Positions 17,313 to 26,617 of a stretch of 64,000 nucleotides of DNA are shown one piece after another. The notes beneath the pieces are model-generated. The model had not been told where the DNA came from and made no database searches. It saw nothing but the letters and a program-made list of their open reading frames with translations. Source of the stretch: Chitinophagaceae bacterium. GTDB taxonomy: Bacteria > Bacteroidota > Bacteroidia > Chitinophagales > Chitinophagaceae. Where the stretch lies: contig JAEUVB010000011.1 of NCBI GenBank assembly GCA_016786845.1, positions 1 through 64,000 on the forward strand, read 5' to 3'. Position 1 is the stretch's first letter; each line of letters starts with the position of its first letter. A program made the position numbers and the translations under genes.

Positions 17313-18839
17313 TTACAAATCAAATTTAATCCCTTGTGCCAACGGCAAATTAGGGGTATAATTGATGGTGTTCGTTTGTCTGCGCATATACACTTTCCAG
17401 GCATCGGATCCGCTTTCACGACCACCGCCGGTTTCTTTTTCACCGCCAAACGCACCGCCAATTTCCGCACCGCTGGTTCCAATATTGACATTGGCAATAC
17501 CACAATCACTTCCGGCGTGAGATAAGAATTTTTCTGCCTCACGCATGTTCACAGTCATGATGGCTGAAGATAATCCCTGCGGTACATCATTTTGCATGGC
17601 AATGGCTTCATCCAAAGTTTTGTATTTCATCACATAAAGGATGGGTGCAAAAGTTTCATGTTGCACGATACCGAAACTATTTTTGGCTTCAATGATGCAC
17701 GGTTTTACATAACATCCGCTCTCATATCCCTTACCTTTCAGCACACCGCCTTCTACCAAAATTTTCCCGCCTTCTTGTTTGGCGGTTTCAATCGCATTGA
17801 GATATGCTTGCACGGCATCTTTGTCAATCAATGGACCGACATGATTTTTCTGATCCAGGGGATTACCGATTTTAATCTGTTTGTAAGCATTCACCAGTTT
17901 TTCGGTAAACTTCTTATATACTTTTTCATGGATAATCAGGCGTCTTGTGCTGGTACAACGTTGGCCGGCTGTGCCGACTGCACCAAATACACATCCTATC
18001 AGCGACATGTCTAAATCCGCATGTTCTGAAATGATGATGGCATTGTTACCGCCTAATTCCAGTAGACTCCGGCCTAATCTTTCCCCGACCGCGGCGCCGA
18101 TAGCCTTGCCCATTCGGGTACTTCCTGTGGCGGAAATGAGCGGTATACGCTTGTCATGACTCAACCATTCTCCGACTTCGCGGCCACCATTGATCAGGCA
18201 GCAAACCCCTTCAGGCACATTATTTCTTTTGAATACTTCCTGAATAATGTTTTGGCAAGCTACGCCGGTCAAAGGTGTTTTTTCTGAAGGCTTCCAGATG
18301 CAAACATCACCGCATACCCAAGCTAACATGGTATTCCAACTCCAAACCGCAACGGGGAAATTAAATGCAGAAATAATCCCCACAATGCCTAAAGGGTGGT
18401 ATTGTTCGTACATTCTATGGCCGGGTCTTTCACTGTGCATGGTCAAACCATAAAGTTGTCGGCTGAGGCCAACTGCAAAGTCACAGATATCGATCATCTC
18501 CTGAACCTCACCCAGGCCTTCCTGCAGGCTTTTGCCCATTTCATAACTGACCAGCTCACCCAAAGGTTGTTTATATTTTCTAAGTTGCTCCCCAATTTGA
18601 CGGACCACTTCACCTCTTTTAGGAGCCGGAGTCAGTCGCCATTCTTCAAATGCTTTCTGTGCTTGTTTGACCACTTTTTCATAGTCCGGTCGGGTGGTGG
18701 TGTATACCGCGCCGATGAGCGCCGCATCAACGGGTGAAAATGATTCCAATTTGTCACTTTTGCTGTCGAACCATTTCAGGCCGGTAGCTGTTCCACTATT
18801 GATTTTACTGAGTTTAAGCTGTTTTAGTGTTTTTTGCAT
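17313..18839 (-). CDS. ALDH7-type aldehyde dehydrogenase (aminoadipate-semialdehyde dehydrogenase-like)
   Basis: The 508-residue protein is an NAD-dependent aldehyde dehydrogenase of the antiquitin (ALDH7) group, which oxidises 2-aminoadipate 6-semialdehyde in lysine degradation. The cofactor region is IISAFNFPVAVWSWN and KPSEKTPL. The catalytic Glu lies in LELGGNNAI, the catalytic Cys in GTAGQRCTSTRRL, and the tail has GGGRESGSDAWKVYMRR. The match to ALDH7 rests on whole-protein resemblance. No other lysine-catabolic gene is adjacent, so the physiological substrate is inferred. Confidence 0.88.
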   Translation of the reverse strand: MQKTLKQLKLSKINSGTATGLKWFDSKSDKLESFSPVDAALIGAVYTTTRPDYEKVVKQAQKAFEEWRLTPAPKRGEVVRQIGEQLRKYKQPLGELVSYEMGKSLQEGLGEVQEMIDICDFAVGLSRQLYGLTMHSERPGHRMYEQYHPLGIVGIISAFNFPVAVWSWNTMLAWVCGDVCIWKPSEKTPLTGVACQNIIQEVFKRNNVPEGVCCLINGGREVGEWLSHDKRIPLISATGSTRMGKAIGAAVGERLGRSLLELGGNNAIIISEHADLDMSLIGCVFGAVGTAGQRCTSTRRLIIHEKVYKKFTEKLVNAYKQIKIGNPLDQKNHVGPLIDKDAVQAYLNAIETAKQEGGKILVEGGVLKGKGYESGCYVKPCIIEAKNSFGIVQHETFAPILYVMKYKTLDEAIAMQNDVPQGLSSAIMTVNMREAEKFLSHAGSDCGIANVNIGTSGAEIGGAFGGEKETGGGRESGSDAWKVYMRRQTNTINYTPNLPLAQGIKFDL

Positions 18840-18861
18840 GATGGATTTTTTAGAAAGTGCC

Positions 18862-18869
18862 CAAAGGTA
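18862..18869 (-). promoter_or_regulatory. -7 element (TACCTTTG) of the ALDH7 gene
   Basis: Exact TAnnTTTG match 22 bases before the ATG at 18839. Confidence 0.5.
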
Positions 18870-19018
18870 AGTAAGAATAAAGTGGAAGAAGGAAAATGCC
18901 GTAAATTAATATTGATTTTCGCTAACAAAAGCCTGATTGGAATCGTATATAGGTTGGAAGAAAAAAGAATAATAGACCGGGGGAACGTATTTTTGACCAT
19001 AACCAGAGCACTTTATCG

Positions 19019-19597
19019 TTGATCACGCAACAAATTATAGAAGGATGCATACAAAATGACCGCAGGTGTCAGCGTACCCTGTATGAGTATTGTTTCCCGA
19101 TTATGATTAAAGTTTGTCACCGATACACCATTAACGAAGACGAGGCTATTGAAAGTTTAAACGCCAGTTTTCTGAAGGTGGTGAAGAACCTGGGTGCCCT
19201 GAAAGACGTGGACAGTATTGGCGGTTGGGTTAAACAAATCGCTGTCAATACCTCTATCGATTTTTTCAGATCAAAAAAAAAGTACACCGAACGGAATCGG
19301 TTTACCATTGATACGGAGTACTCCACGGTAGAACATACCCATTTTAATTTCGATTTTACGGAAAGCAAAATGGATAGCCGGGAAATATTCAAACTGATTC
19401 AACAATTACCCGATATGACACGCGAGGTTCTAAACCTGGCGGCTATCGACGGATATAGTCACAGAGAGGTGGCCAATATGCTCAATATCAGCGAGGAAGC
19501 ATCCCGCTGGCATTTGCATAAAGCCCGGAAATTGATGATTGAAAAACTGGAACAAATTAATTATACGCATAAACCTAAAAAATATGAAGCAAGATAA
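19019..19597 (+). CDS. RNA polymerase ECF-type sigma factor
   Basis: The 192-residue protein has sigma region 2 (residues about 10-85, with YEYCFPIMIKVCHRY and GGWVKQIAVNTSIDFFRSKK) and region 4 (about 120-180, with LPDMTREVLNLAAIDGYSHREVANML and a helix-turn-helix). The start codon is TTG; no ATG precedes the conserved N terminus, so translation may be weak. The stop overlaps the next gene by 14 bases, the usual sigma/anti-sigma arrangement, so it is expected to be held inactive by the product of 19584-21209. Confidence 0.92.
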   Translation: MITQQIIEGCIQNDRRCQRTLYEYCFPIMIKVCHRYTINEDEAIESLNASFLKVVKNLGALKDVDSIGGWVKQIAVNTSIDFFRSKKKYTERNRFTIDTEYSTVEHTHFNFDFTESKMDSREIFKLIQQLPDMTREVLNLAAIDGYSHREVANMLNISEEASRWHLHKARKLMIEKLEQINYTHKPKKYEAR

Positions 19598-21209
19598 CCA
19601 TTCACTGGATCGCTTTCTGCGCGATAAAGTGGAAGAAGCCGACTTCCCCTTTAAGGAGGAGTATTGGCTTAAAGCTGCCGCCTTGCTGGACGAAGAAGAT
19701 AAGGACCGTAAAAAGCCTTTTTTCTGGCGTGGATTATCCATCGTGTTAGGTATTCTCATTCTGGGAGGTGCCACGGTATTATTTTCAAAAATCGGCCGTA
19801 CGGAAAAACCGGAAACCGCGTCCTCTCCCATGGCAATGGCAGAAAGTCATCCGTTGAAGACCGCTACGGATACGAATTCCTCAACAAACAGCTCGTCTTC
19901 AAATGCTTCGGTTGACATGCCTGTTACACATGAATTGCCGGCAGAAACGGCGATTCAATCAACAACAAATAAGATCCATGATGAAGGCGTGAAAGTAAAA
20001 AAGGAGGCGCCTCAAACGGCATCAATAAATACTAATTCCACAATACCCCGGGTGCAGGATATCGCAACAGAAAAGATATCTGAGCCGCGTAACTCAAAAA
20101 GTGTTTCTGAACCCCAAAACATGGCCCCATCTAATGCTGAGCCGGTTGATCCCAAGGATGACCACATTTCTCGATCAGCTAAACGGAAAATGGCAAAAAA
20201 CCAAAAGGCGAAGGAGAATATTCCGATCGCTTCAAACTTGAAAACAAATGAGCGAAAAAATACCCGATCTTCTCAGTCTGCAGATACAATAGCTAAGCAG
20301 CCGCTTGAAACACCAGAGGGTCAAGTCCAAGCACCTCAGCCAAAAAAGGAATTGAACCAAGTGAATCTGAATGGACGGAATATGGTGGCCCTGGATACAG
20401 AGACCCATGCCTATCGGATTCCGCTCACACCCGAACAAAGCAATCCGCGCTATCAGGCGTCTCTCGCCAATTATGTTCCTCTTCGTGTAGATAGTATGAC
20501 CGTGATTCGATTAAAGCCTGCAGACGAAAAAAAGGATCAGGGCATTGCACCCATTGAACCTATTGCGGTTAACCCTACCATAAATGAGCCTCAACAAAAG
20601 AAAAAAAACATAAACTTCTATCTACTTGCCGGAATCAACGCTAACAAGGGATTCAAGGGCAATATCAATACTCCTGTTCCTTGGGGGATCTCACCTTATT
20701 TGGGGGCAGGTTTGGAGAAAAAGATGAGCAATAAATTGACTTTATCTGCACATGTTGGTTTTACCTGGTTCAATGCTTTGAATACAGAAAAGAAAGTCAT
20801 CAACTATTATTATTCCTTTGGAATCGATTCAAGTGAGATCATCGTCACAAATCAAAAAATGCTGCAAGCGTATTTGCCCATTTCTGCTTACTATGAAATC
20901 ATCAAAAAACACTACGCCTTCGCTTCCATCGGATTAGCCTATGCCTTTGATGTGTTTAGTCAGGTGAAAGACTCGCGTAACCCGGGAGCCACTAATCAAT
21001 ATGGTTATCGCACAGGGTTCAATCAATTGGATATGTTTTTACAAGCCGGCTATATGTATCAAATCAGTCAAAGGATACAAGCTCAGTTGTTTTTTCAACA
21101 AGGATTCTTCGATATGACCAAAGACAGTTATTTCAATAATACTGTTACCAATGCTCAAAGTCGCTTGTCAATCGGTATTAAATATAATTTCAAACGCAAT
21201 GGAAACTAG
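19584..21209 (+). CDS. Membrane-anchored anti-sigma-like protein with a C-terminal outer-membrane beta-barrel domain
   Basis: The ATG at 19584 gives 541 residues, overlapping the sigma gene by 14 bases. Residues 1-45 are a soluble acidic N terminus; 51-70 is one membrane helix (LSIVLGILILGGATVLF). Residues 75-345 are a long low-complexity linker rich in S, T, P, K and E. Residues 350-541 are strand-rich, starting FYLLAGINANKGF and ending LSIGIKYNFKRN, like the small outer-membrane barrels of Bacteroidota. A protein with an inner-membrane helix and an outer-membrane barrel would span the periplasm and could signal to the sigma factor; this is inference. Confidence 0.78.
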   Translation: MKQDNHSLDRFLRDKVEEADFPFKEEYWLKAAALLDEEDKDRKKPFFWRGLSIVLGILILGGATVLFSKIGRTEKPETASSPMAMAESHPLKTATDTNSSTNSSSSNASVDMPVTHELPAETAIQSTTNKIHDEGVKVKKEAPQTASINTNSTIPRVQDIATEKISEPRNSKSVSEPQNMAPSNAEPVDPKDDHISRSAKRKMAKNQKAKENIPIASNLKTNERKNTRSSQSADTIAKQPLETPEGQVQAPQPKKELNQVNLNGRNMVALDTETHAYRIPLTPEQSNPRYQASLANYVPLRVDSMTVIRLKPADEKKDQGIAPIEPIAVNPTINEPQQKKKNINFYLLAGINANKGFKGNINTPVPWGISPYLGAGLEKKMSNKLTLSAHVGFTWFNALNTEKKVINYYYSFGIDSSEIIVTNQKMLQAYLPISAYYEIIKKHYAFASIGLAYAFDVFSQVKDSRNPGATNQYGYRTGFNQLDMFLQAGYMYQISQRIQAQLFFQQGFFDMTKDSYFNNTVTNAQSRLSIGIKYNFKRNGN

Positions 21210-22365
21210 AATTTTAACCCCCACAAAGACCTTCGTTTTACTTGCTGCAATGATCGGTATGTGGACGGCTTGCAGTAAACAGGACCTCCCGGCTGCATCC
21301 ACCGGCTCACCGGTATTTTTATTTCAAGGAACGATTGGTGCAGATACGGTAGACTATTATGCCGGGAAAGAAAGCATCTATATGCATACCGAATTTTTCA
21401 AGGATAGCCAGGATTTATTTACACTCGTTGGTTATTTTGGAAAAGATACCTGTACCAACTGTGAACCCTATCTCGGATTTGAATTTAAAGACGTGGAACC
21501 CTCCTTGACTCAAAATCTTTCTTCCACTATTTTTGACTTGTTTACAGATAATATTTTTTATTCCTATTCACTGGATTCTGTCATAACTTCTCTGACGACA
21601 GAGCAATTTAATTTTATGGCCGAAGGAAGCCCGGTAGGGTCCTCTTACTTATGGGATTTTGGCGATGGCAGTTTCTCGACCTCATCATCACCTTCACACA
21701 TTTATGCAAGTCCGGGTATTCGGAATGTAAAATTGAAAACCACTTTTCAAGGGGCCTCGGATTCTTTGAGTATACCTATTGATGTGACACCTTATTCTAC
21801 TTGCAGAGTGCAGTTTGACGCCGTGATTGATTCTATGAATCCAAATTTAGTGAATGTGACAGCTAATTCCGGATTTAATACCTATGCATGGATATTTGGA
21901 AATGGGGCATCCGGTCAAGGTGTGACCACTTCAAATTTATATACACAGAACGCGGTATATCAAATTGACCTCACGGCCGGTAATTCTACTCTTTGCTCCG
22001 CATCATTCAAACGTAAAATTAATTTGTCTCAAAATGTCAATTACCCACTTCCTAATTTTCATTATACCACCACAAATGGCATCACCACAATGGCTACTGA
22101 AAGGTTGAACGGAGGTAGTTGCATTATCACCTGGAAGAATATGGGAAAGGTCTATAAATCGTATAAAACATTGTCTTCTGTCAATCAAAGCACGGTGCCT
22201 GTGTTTACGGTAAAAACCATCAATCTCTATCAAAACAATGTGACCGGAGAAAAGACTGTACTCATTTCAGGATCTGTAAATACTACGCTTTATAATGTGC
22301 TGGATCCAAATGATACGGTGCAAATAAAAAGTTCTGCTTTAAGTATAGCTGTCGCATATCCTTAA
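21199..22365 (+). CDS. PKD-domain lipoprotein
   Basis: The 388-residue product starts at ATG 21199, overlapping the barrel gene by 11 bases. A lipoprotein signal ends in MWTAC. A PKD domain is clear at about residues 140-200 (SYLWDFGDGSFST, then SHIYASPGIRNVKL). A second, weaker PKD-like unit follows (NTYAWIFGNGASGQG). The C-terminal 120 residues were not recognised. As the third gene of the sigma operon it may be the surface-exposed sensor or output protein. Confidence 0.83.
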   Translation: METRILTPTKTFVLLAAMIGMWTACSKQDLPAASTGSPVFLFQGTIGADTVDYYAGKESIYMHTEFFKDSQDLFTLVGYFGKDTCTNCEPYLGFEFKDVEPSLTQNLSSTIFDLFTDNIFYSYSLDSVITSLTTEQFNFMAEGSPVGSSYLWDFGDGSFSTSSSPSHIYASPGIRNVKLKTTFQGASDSLSIPIDVTPYSTCRVQFDAVIDSMNPNLVNVTANSGFNTYAWIFGNGASGQGVTTSNLYTQNAVYQIDLTAGNSTLCSASFKRKINLSQNVNYPLPNFHYTTTNGITTMATERLNGGSCIITWKNMGKVYKSYKTLSSVNQSTVPVFTVKTINLYQNNVTGEKTVLISGSVNTTLYNVLDPNDTVQIKSSALSIAVAYP

Positions 22366-22380
22366 TGATCCGTAAGAAGA

Positions 22381-23205
22381 CTAATACTGCTCATTTTCAT
22401 TTGGAAAGTCCTTACTCTTAACGTCTTCAATATATTGCTTCGTTGCACCCAAAATCTGGTCATAAAGATTTAAGTAGCGTCGTAAAAATCGTGGACTGAA
22501 TTCTTTATTGATACCCAGCATATCGTGCATCACCAATACCTGACCATCGACATACATGCCTGCGCCAATGCCAATAATCGGTATTTTTATTTCTTCAGAA
22601 ACACGCTTGCCTAATTGAGCAGGAATTTTTTCCAGTACAATTGCAAAACAACCTGCTTCCTGCAGCAAGTGTGCATTTCGAACCAAAATTTCCGCTTCTT
22701 CTTCTTCCTTAGCCCTCACGGTGTAGGTTCCGAATTTGTAAATACTTTGGGGGGTAAGTCCGAGATGTCCCATAACCGGCACGCCGGCTGAAATAATCCG
22801 TTTGACCGAATCAATGATTTCTTCCCCGCCTTCCATTTTGATTGAATGGGCCCCGGCTTCTTTCATAATGCGAATGGCACTATTGAGCGCCTCTTTCGAA
22901 TTGCCCTGATAAGAACCGAACGGGAGATCAACCACAACCAAACTTCGTTTTACAGCACGAATAACGGATGAGGCATGATAAATCATTTGATCCAGAGTAA
23001 TGGGCAGAGTGGTTTCGTGTCCTGCCATCACATTGCTGGCACTGTCTCCGACAAGCAATATGTCTATGCCGGCATCGTCGAGAATGGTTGCCATAGAAAA
23101 ATCATAAGCTGTAAGCATAGAGATTTTCTCTCCCCTTAACTTCATCGCTTGCAGGGCGTGGGTCGTAATCTTCTTAAATTCCTTATTTTCTTTGTGTACA
23201 CTCAT
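22381..23205 (-). CDS. panB: 3-methyl-2-oxobutanoate hydroxymethyltransferase
   Basis: The 274-residue protein is ketopantoate hydroxymethyltransferase, the first step of pantothenate and CoA synthesis (2-oxoisovalerate plus methylenetetrahydrofolate to ketopantoate). Motifs are [18 protein letters not shown], the metal site [42 protein letters not shown] and IGIGAG. Full length for the family. It has a good promoter at 23226-23254 and no other pan gene beside it. Confidence 0.97.
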   Translation of the reverse strand: MSVHKENKEFKKITTHALQAMKLRGEKISMLTAYDFSMATILDDAGIDILLVGDSASNVMAGHETTLPITLDQMIYHASSVIRAVKRSLVVVDLPFGSYQGNSKEALNSAIRIMKEAGAHSIKMEGGEEIIDSVKRIISAGVPVMGHLGLTPQSIYKFGTYTVRAKEEEEAEILVRNAHLLQEAGCFAIVLEKIPAQLGKRVSEEIKIPIIGIGAGMYVDGQVLVMHDMLGINKEFSPRFLRRYLNLYDQILGATKQYIEDVKSKDFPNENEQY

Positions 23206-23225
23206 GATATTCTGAATTCCTGCGC

Positions 23226-23254
23226 CAAAGGTAGAGAATTAAATGCAGCACAAA
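23226..23254 (-). promoter_or_regulatory. Promoter of panB (-33 TTTG, -7 TACCTTTG)
   Basis: On the minus strand TTTG (23251-23254) is followed after 17 bases by TACCTTTG (23226-23233), an exact Bacteroidota promoter. The panB ATG begins 20 bases after the -7 element. Confidence 0.65.
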
Positions 23255-23284
23255 AACTTAACATCGGAAAAATAGACCGGCCTT

Positions 23285-23292
23285 TATATTTG
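23285..23292 (+). promoter_or_regulatory. -7 element (TATATTTG) of ppk1
   Basis: Exact TAnnTTTG match nine bases before the ATG at 23302. It supports that start over longer in-frame reading. Confidence 0.55.
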
Positions 23293-23301
23293 CGTGGAGC
23301 T

Positions 23302-25377
23302 ATGACGAAACAACAAAAAAAGGGTCTGATTATCCGAGATATCAGTTGGCTTTCATTTAATGCAAGAGTATTGCAGGAAGCCAATGACCCAAGTGTCCCA
23401 CTGCCTGAGAGATTACGTTTTTTAGGTATCGTATCCAATAATATGGATGAATTTTTCAGGGTACGGGTAGCGACCTTGACGAGAATGGTTCAATTTGGCA
23501 AACAAGCAAAAACATTTCTGGAAGATAAACCGGCAGATATTTTGAAACAAATTCAAGCGGTTGTTCTCGAACAGCAAAAAGAGTTTGACCGGTGCTATCA
23601 GCATATCCTTCAGGAAATGAGGAAGGAAAAAATTGTGCTGGTGAATGAAAATAATCTCAGTAAGGCACAGAAAGAATTCGTGACGACTTATTTTACCGAA
23701 ACGGTTCGGACCAATATTGCGCCTTTGATGATCGAGAGCCTGCATGAATTACCGCTGCTTCAGGATAAATCGATTTACCTGGCCTGCTTTCTGCATAATA
23801 GCAATAATTCTTTTATGAACAGTTATGCACTGATCGAAGTGCCGACGAATTTATTACCTCGATTTGTGATCCTGCCTTCGAATAAAGGAATGACTTCGAT
23901 CATACTGTTGGAGGACATCATCCGATATTGTTTGCCCAGTTTATTTACGCAGTTTGGTTTCGATAGTTTTGAAAGTTATATCATTAAAGTCACCCGTGAT
24001 GCAGAATTGGATATTGATAATGATGTAACGAATGACTTGATTTCTAATCTTGAAAAAAGTCTGAAGAAAAGAAAAAAAGGGAAGGCCGTACGATTAGTGT
24101 ATGACCGGGCTATCCAAAAGAATTTACTCAACTATCTGGTTAAACTACTTAATCTGACGAAAAAAGATCATCTGATAGCCGGTGGCCGTATTCATAATTT
24201 TAAGGATTATATGGACTTCCCGTTTCAGGTTTTTAAACGCAAGGTGAGTCGGCAAAAGCCATTTGTTCATCCGCTGTTTACCCAGCCGGTTCGTATTCTT
24301 GAAGTGCTCAATCAAAGGGATGTGATGTTGCATTTTCCCTACCACTCCTTCGACTCCATTATCGATTTGCTGCGCGAAGCGGCGATCGATCCCTTTGTGG
24401 AGACCATCAGAATAACTTGTTATCGCCTTGCCCGACATTCAAAAATTGTCAATGCCCTCGTCAATGCCGTGAGAAATGGCAAGAAAGTTATCGTGGTCAT
24501 CGAGTTACGGGCAAGATTTGATGAAGAAGCTAATCTGAAATGGAAAGCTATTTTAGAGGAGGAGGGTGTGAAGGTATTTGTAGGGTTCCCGAATATGAAA
24601 ATCCATGCAAAGATTTGTTTAATCTCAAAAAGAGTCGGTAAATCGTTGAAGCATTATGGATTCGTAAGTACGGGCAATCTGAATGAGAGTACCGCGCGTT
24701 TTTATGGCGATCACTGTTTGATGACCTCTGATCGACGGATCACACTCGACATCCAAAAGGTTTTCGATTATATAGAACACCCTGCTGATATCAAGAAACT
24801 CACACTCTGTAAAACATTGATCTTATCGCCGGTGAATACCCGCCAGTTTTTCTTACATAAAATTCGGAATGAAGTTCGTTTACATACGGCCGGTAAGCCT
24901 GCAGCCTGTATCCTTAAATTAAATAGTTTGAGCGATCATCAGTTGATTCAGGCCATTTACGATGCTAAAGATAAGAATCTCAGTATGGATTTGATTATCC
25001 GGGGGATATGTTGTGCCAAAACCCATTTCAAACAGTGGGAGAATGATTTGCATGCCATTAGTATAGTAGATGAGTATCTTGAACATGCCAGGGTTTTGTA
25101 CTTCCGAAATAATGGGGCAGATGATTATTATATTTCCAGTGCGGATTGGATGATGCGCAACATCGACTATCGAATAGAAGCAACTGTGCCTGTATACGAT
25201 CCGTTTATTAAGGAGGAATTAAGAGATATCTTGTCGATTCAATTATCGGAAAATGTGAAAGCCCGTATTCTGGATAACCATTTGAGCAATATCCATGTGC
25301 CACGAAAAAAAGGTGAGAAAATACAACGTTCACAGGTTGAGATTTATAACTACCTCATGAAGAAGTCCTATTCTTAG
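23302..25377 (+). CDS. ppk1: Polyphosphate kinase 1
   Basis: From ATG 23302 the protein has 691 residues, normal for PPK1, which makes inorganic polyphosphate from ATP reversibly. It opens with RDISWLSFNARVLQEA, the PPK N domain. The two catalytic histidines fall at His435 (MKIHAKICLI) and His595 (YLEHARVLYF), almost identical to His435 and His592 of the E. coli enzyme. STGNLNESTA and DLIIRGICC are also typical. The start at 23149 would add 51 unrelated residues crossing the panB start. The ppx gene follows in the same direction. Confidence 0.96.
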   Translation: MTKQQKKGLIIRDISWLSFNARVLQEANDPSVPLPERLRFLGIVSNNMDEFFRVRVATLTRMVQFGKQAKTFLEDKPADILKQIQAVVLEQQKEFDRCYQHILQEMRKEKIVLVNENNLSKAQKEFVTTYFTETVRTNIAPLMIESLHELPLLQDKSIYLACFLHNSNNSFMNSYALIEVPTNLLPRFVILPSNKGMTSIILLEDIIRYCLPSLFTQFGFDSFESYIIKVTRDAELDIDNDVTNDLISNLEKSLKKRKKGKAVRLVYDRAIQKNLLNYLVKLLNLTKKDHLIAGGRIHNFKDYMDFPFQVFKRKVSRQKPFVHPLFTQPVRILEVLNQRDVMLHFPYHSFDSIIDLLREAAIDPFVETIRITCYRLARHSKIVNALVNAVRNGKKVIVVIELRARFDEEANLKWKAILEEEGVKVFVGFPNMKIHAKICLISKRVGKSLKHYGFVSTGNLNESTARFYGDHCLMTSDRRITLDIQKVFDYIEHPADIKKLTLCKTLILSPVNTRQFFLHKIRNEVRLHTAGKPAACILKLNSLSDHQLIQAIYDAKDKNLSMDLIIRGICCAKTHFKQWENDLHAISIVDEYLEHARVLYFRNNGADDYYISSADWMMRNIDYRIEATVPVYDPFIKEELRDILSIQLSENVKARILDNHLSNIHVPRKKGEKIQRSQVEIYNYLMKKSYS

Positions 25378-25483
25378 TATGAGCTCCCTTAATCTGATAA
25401 AGATTTATGTCGATTGACAATGATATTGGTGTATTTTCTTTCGACTTTTTACTTACTACTCCCTACATGTATTATATTGCACC

Positions 25484-26392
25484 ATGCGTTTAGCTGCCAT
25501 TGATATCGGATCTAATGCCGCCAGATTACTCATTCAGGAGGTGACCACCTATAAGGATGGCAGTTTCGATTTTACAAAGATTAATCTGGTACGTGTTCCC
25601 CTGCGATTAGGATTTGATGTTTTTGAAACTGGTATTATATCAGATTATAAAATCGGGAAGTTGAAAGAAACGCTCAAAGCCTTCAAGCATTTACTGAATG
25701 TATATGAAGTGAAAGCAATGAAGGTTTGTGCCACATCCGCCATGAGAGATGCCAAAAATTCAGCAGAAATTGTTCGGCAAATTGATAAGGAAATAGGGAT
25801 TAACATCGAAGTGATTTCAGGAAGTCGTGAAGCAGAGATACTCTATGAAACCCATTTAGCGGACAGTATGGACACGAAATACCGTTACCTCTATATTGAT
25901 GTCGGAGGTGGAAGTACCGAATTAACCTATTTCAGCCGCAATGTGGTACCTGAAAAAAAATCTTTTAATATTGGAACCATCCGAATTCTTAAAGACAATG
26001 TGGGTTTAGATGTATGGGAAGACATGAAATCGTTTATTAAACTCAATGCGAAATCTCCCTTGCCCTTGATGGCTATTGGATCGGGAGGGAATATCAACAA
26101 GATATTTTCAATGTCTAAGCGTAAACCCGGCAAGCCATTGCCGCTTGAAGCATTAAAGGATTTCTACAAAGAAATGCAACCCTTAAGTGTGGCCGATCGT
26201 ATCCATCAGTATGGTTTCCGTGAGGATAGAGCGGATGTTATTGTACCGGCACTACAAGTATATATACAAGTTATGCGATGGGCCGGCATCACTGATATCA
26301 TGGTCCCCCAAATAGGTCTTGCTGATGGCCTCATTCATTTGTTGCATCAGGAAATGAGCTTTACGAGCCTGATGGGAACCGGTAAAGTATAA
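25484..26392 (+). CDS. ppx: Exopolyphosphatase, Ppx/GppA family
   Basis: The 302-residue protein has the actin-like ASKHA phosphatase fold: phosphate-1 loop AAIDIGSNAARLLI (residues 4-17), then ATSAMRDAKN, VISGSREAEILY and the second glycine loop YIDVGGGSTEL. It lacks the C-terminal HD-like extension of E. coli Ppx and so belongs to the short form. It should hydrolyse polyphosphate or (p)ppGpp; its place 106 bases after ppk1 favours polyphosphate. Confidence 0.93.
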   Translation: MRLAAIDIGSNAARLLIQEVTTYKDGSFDFTKINLVRVPLRLGFDVFETGIISDYKIGKLKETLKAFKHLLNVYEVKAMKVCATSAMRDAKNSAEIVRQIDKEIGINIEVISGSREAEILYETHLADSMDTKYRYLYIDVGGGSTELTYFSRNVVPEKKSFNIGTIRILKDNVGLDVWEDMKSFIKLNAKSPLPLMAIGSGGNINKIFSMSKRKPGKPLPLEALKDFYKEMQPLSVADRIHQYGFREDRADVIVPALQVYIQVMRWAGITDIMVPQIGLADGLIHLLHQEMSFTSLMGTGKV

Positions 26393-26517
26393 AGACAATG
26401 TAGCTTATTATTAATTTACACGAGTTCATGCAATCTTTTGTTTAGGGAGTTTAAATCCAAGGTTAGCTGATTTCTATTAACATATGTTAAAACAAATAAA
26501 ATATTGTTTTACTTCTT

Positions 26518-26580
26518 TAGATTTGTTTGAACAAACAAACTTTTATTATTTAGGATCGCCTCAGTATTGGAGTTTGTTTG
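26518..26580 (+). promoter_or_regulatory. Promoter and palindrome upstream of the large surface protein
   Basis: A -7 match TAGATTTG (26518-26525) runs into a palindrome with eight-base arms, TTTGTTTG-AA-CAAACAAA (26522-26539). The half-site TTTGTTTG recurs at 26573-26580. The gene starts at 26618. Overlap of the palindrome with the -7 element suggests an operator; no regulator can be named. Confidence 0.4.
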
Positions 26581-26617
26581 CACTAAAATAAGATTCAAAC
26601 CAATAAATCAATATACT

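Noticed and set aside
26522..26539. Inverted repeat as an insertion-sequence end
   Set aside because: No transposase gene or matching second end is nearby; the position on a promoter favours a regulatory site.
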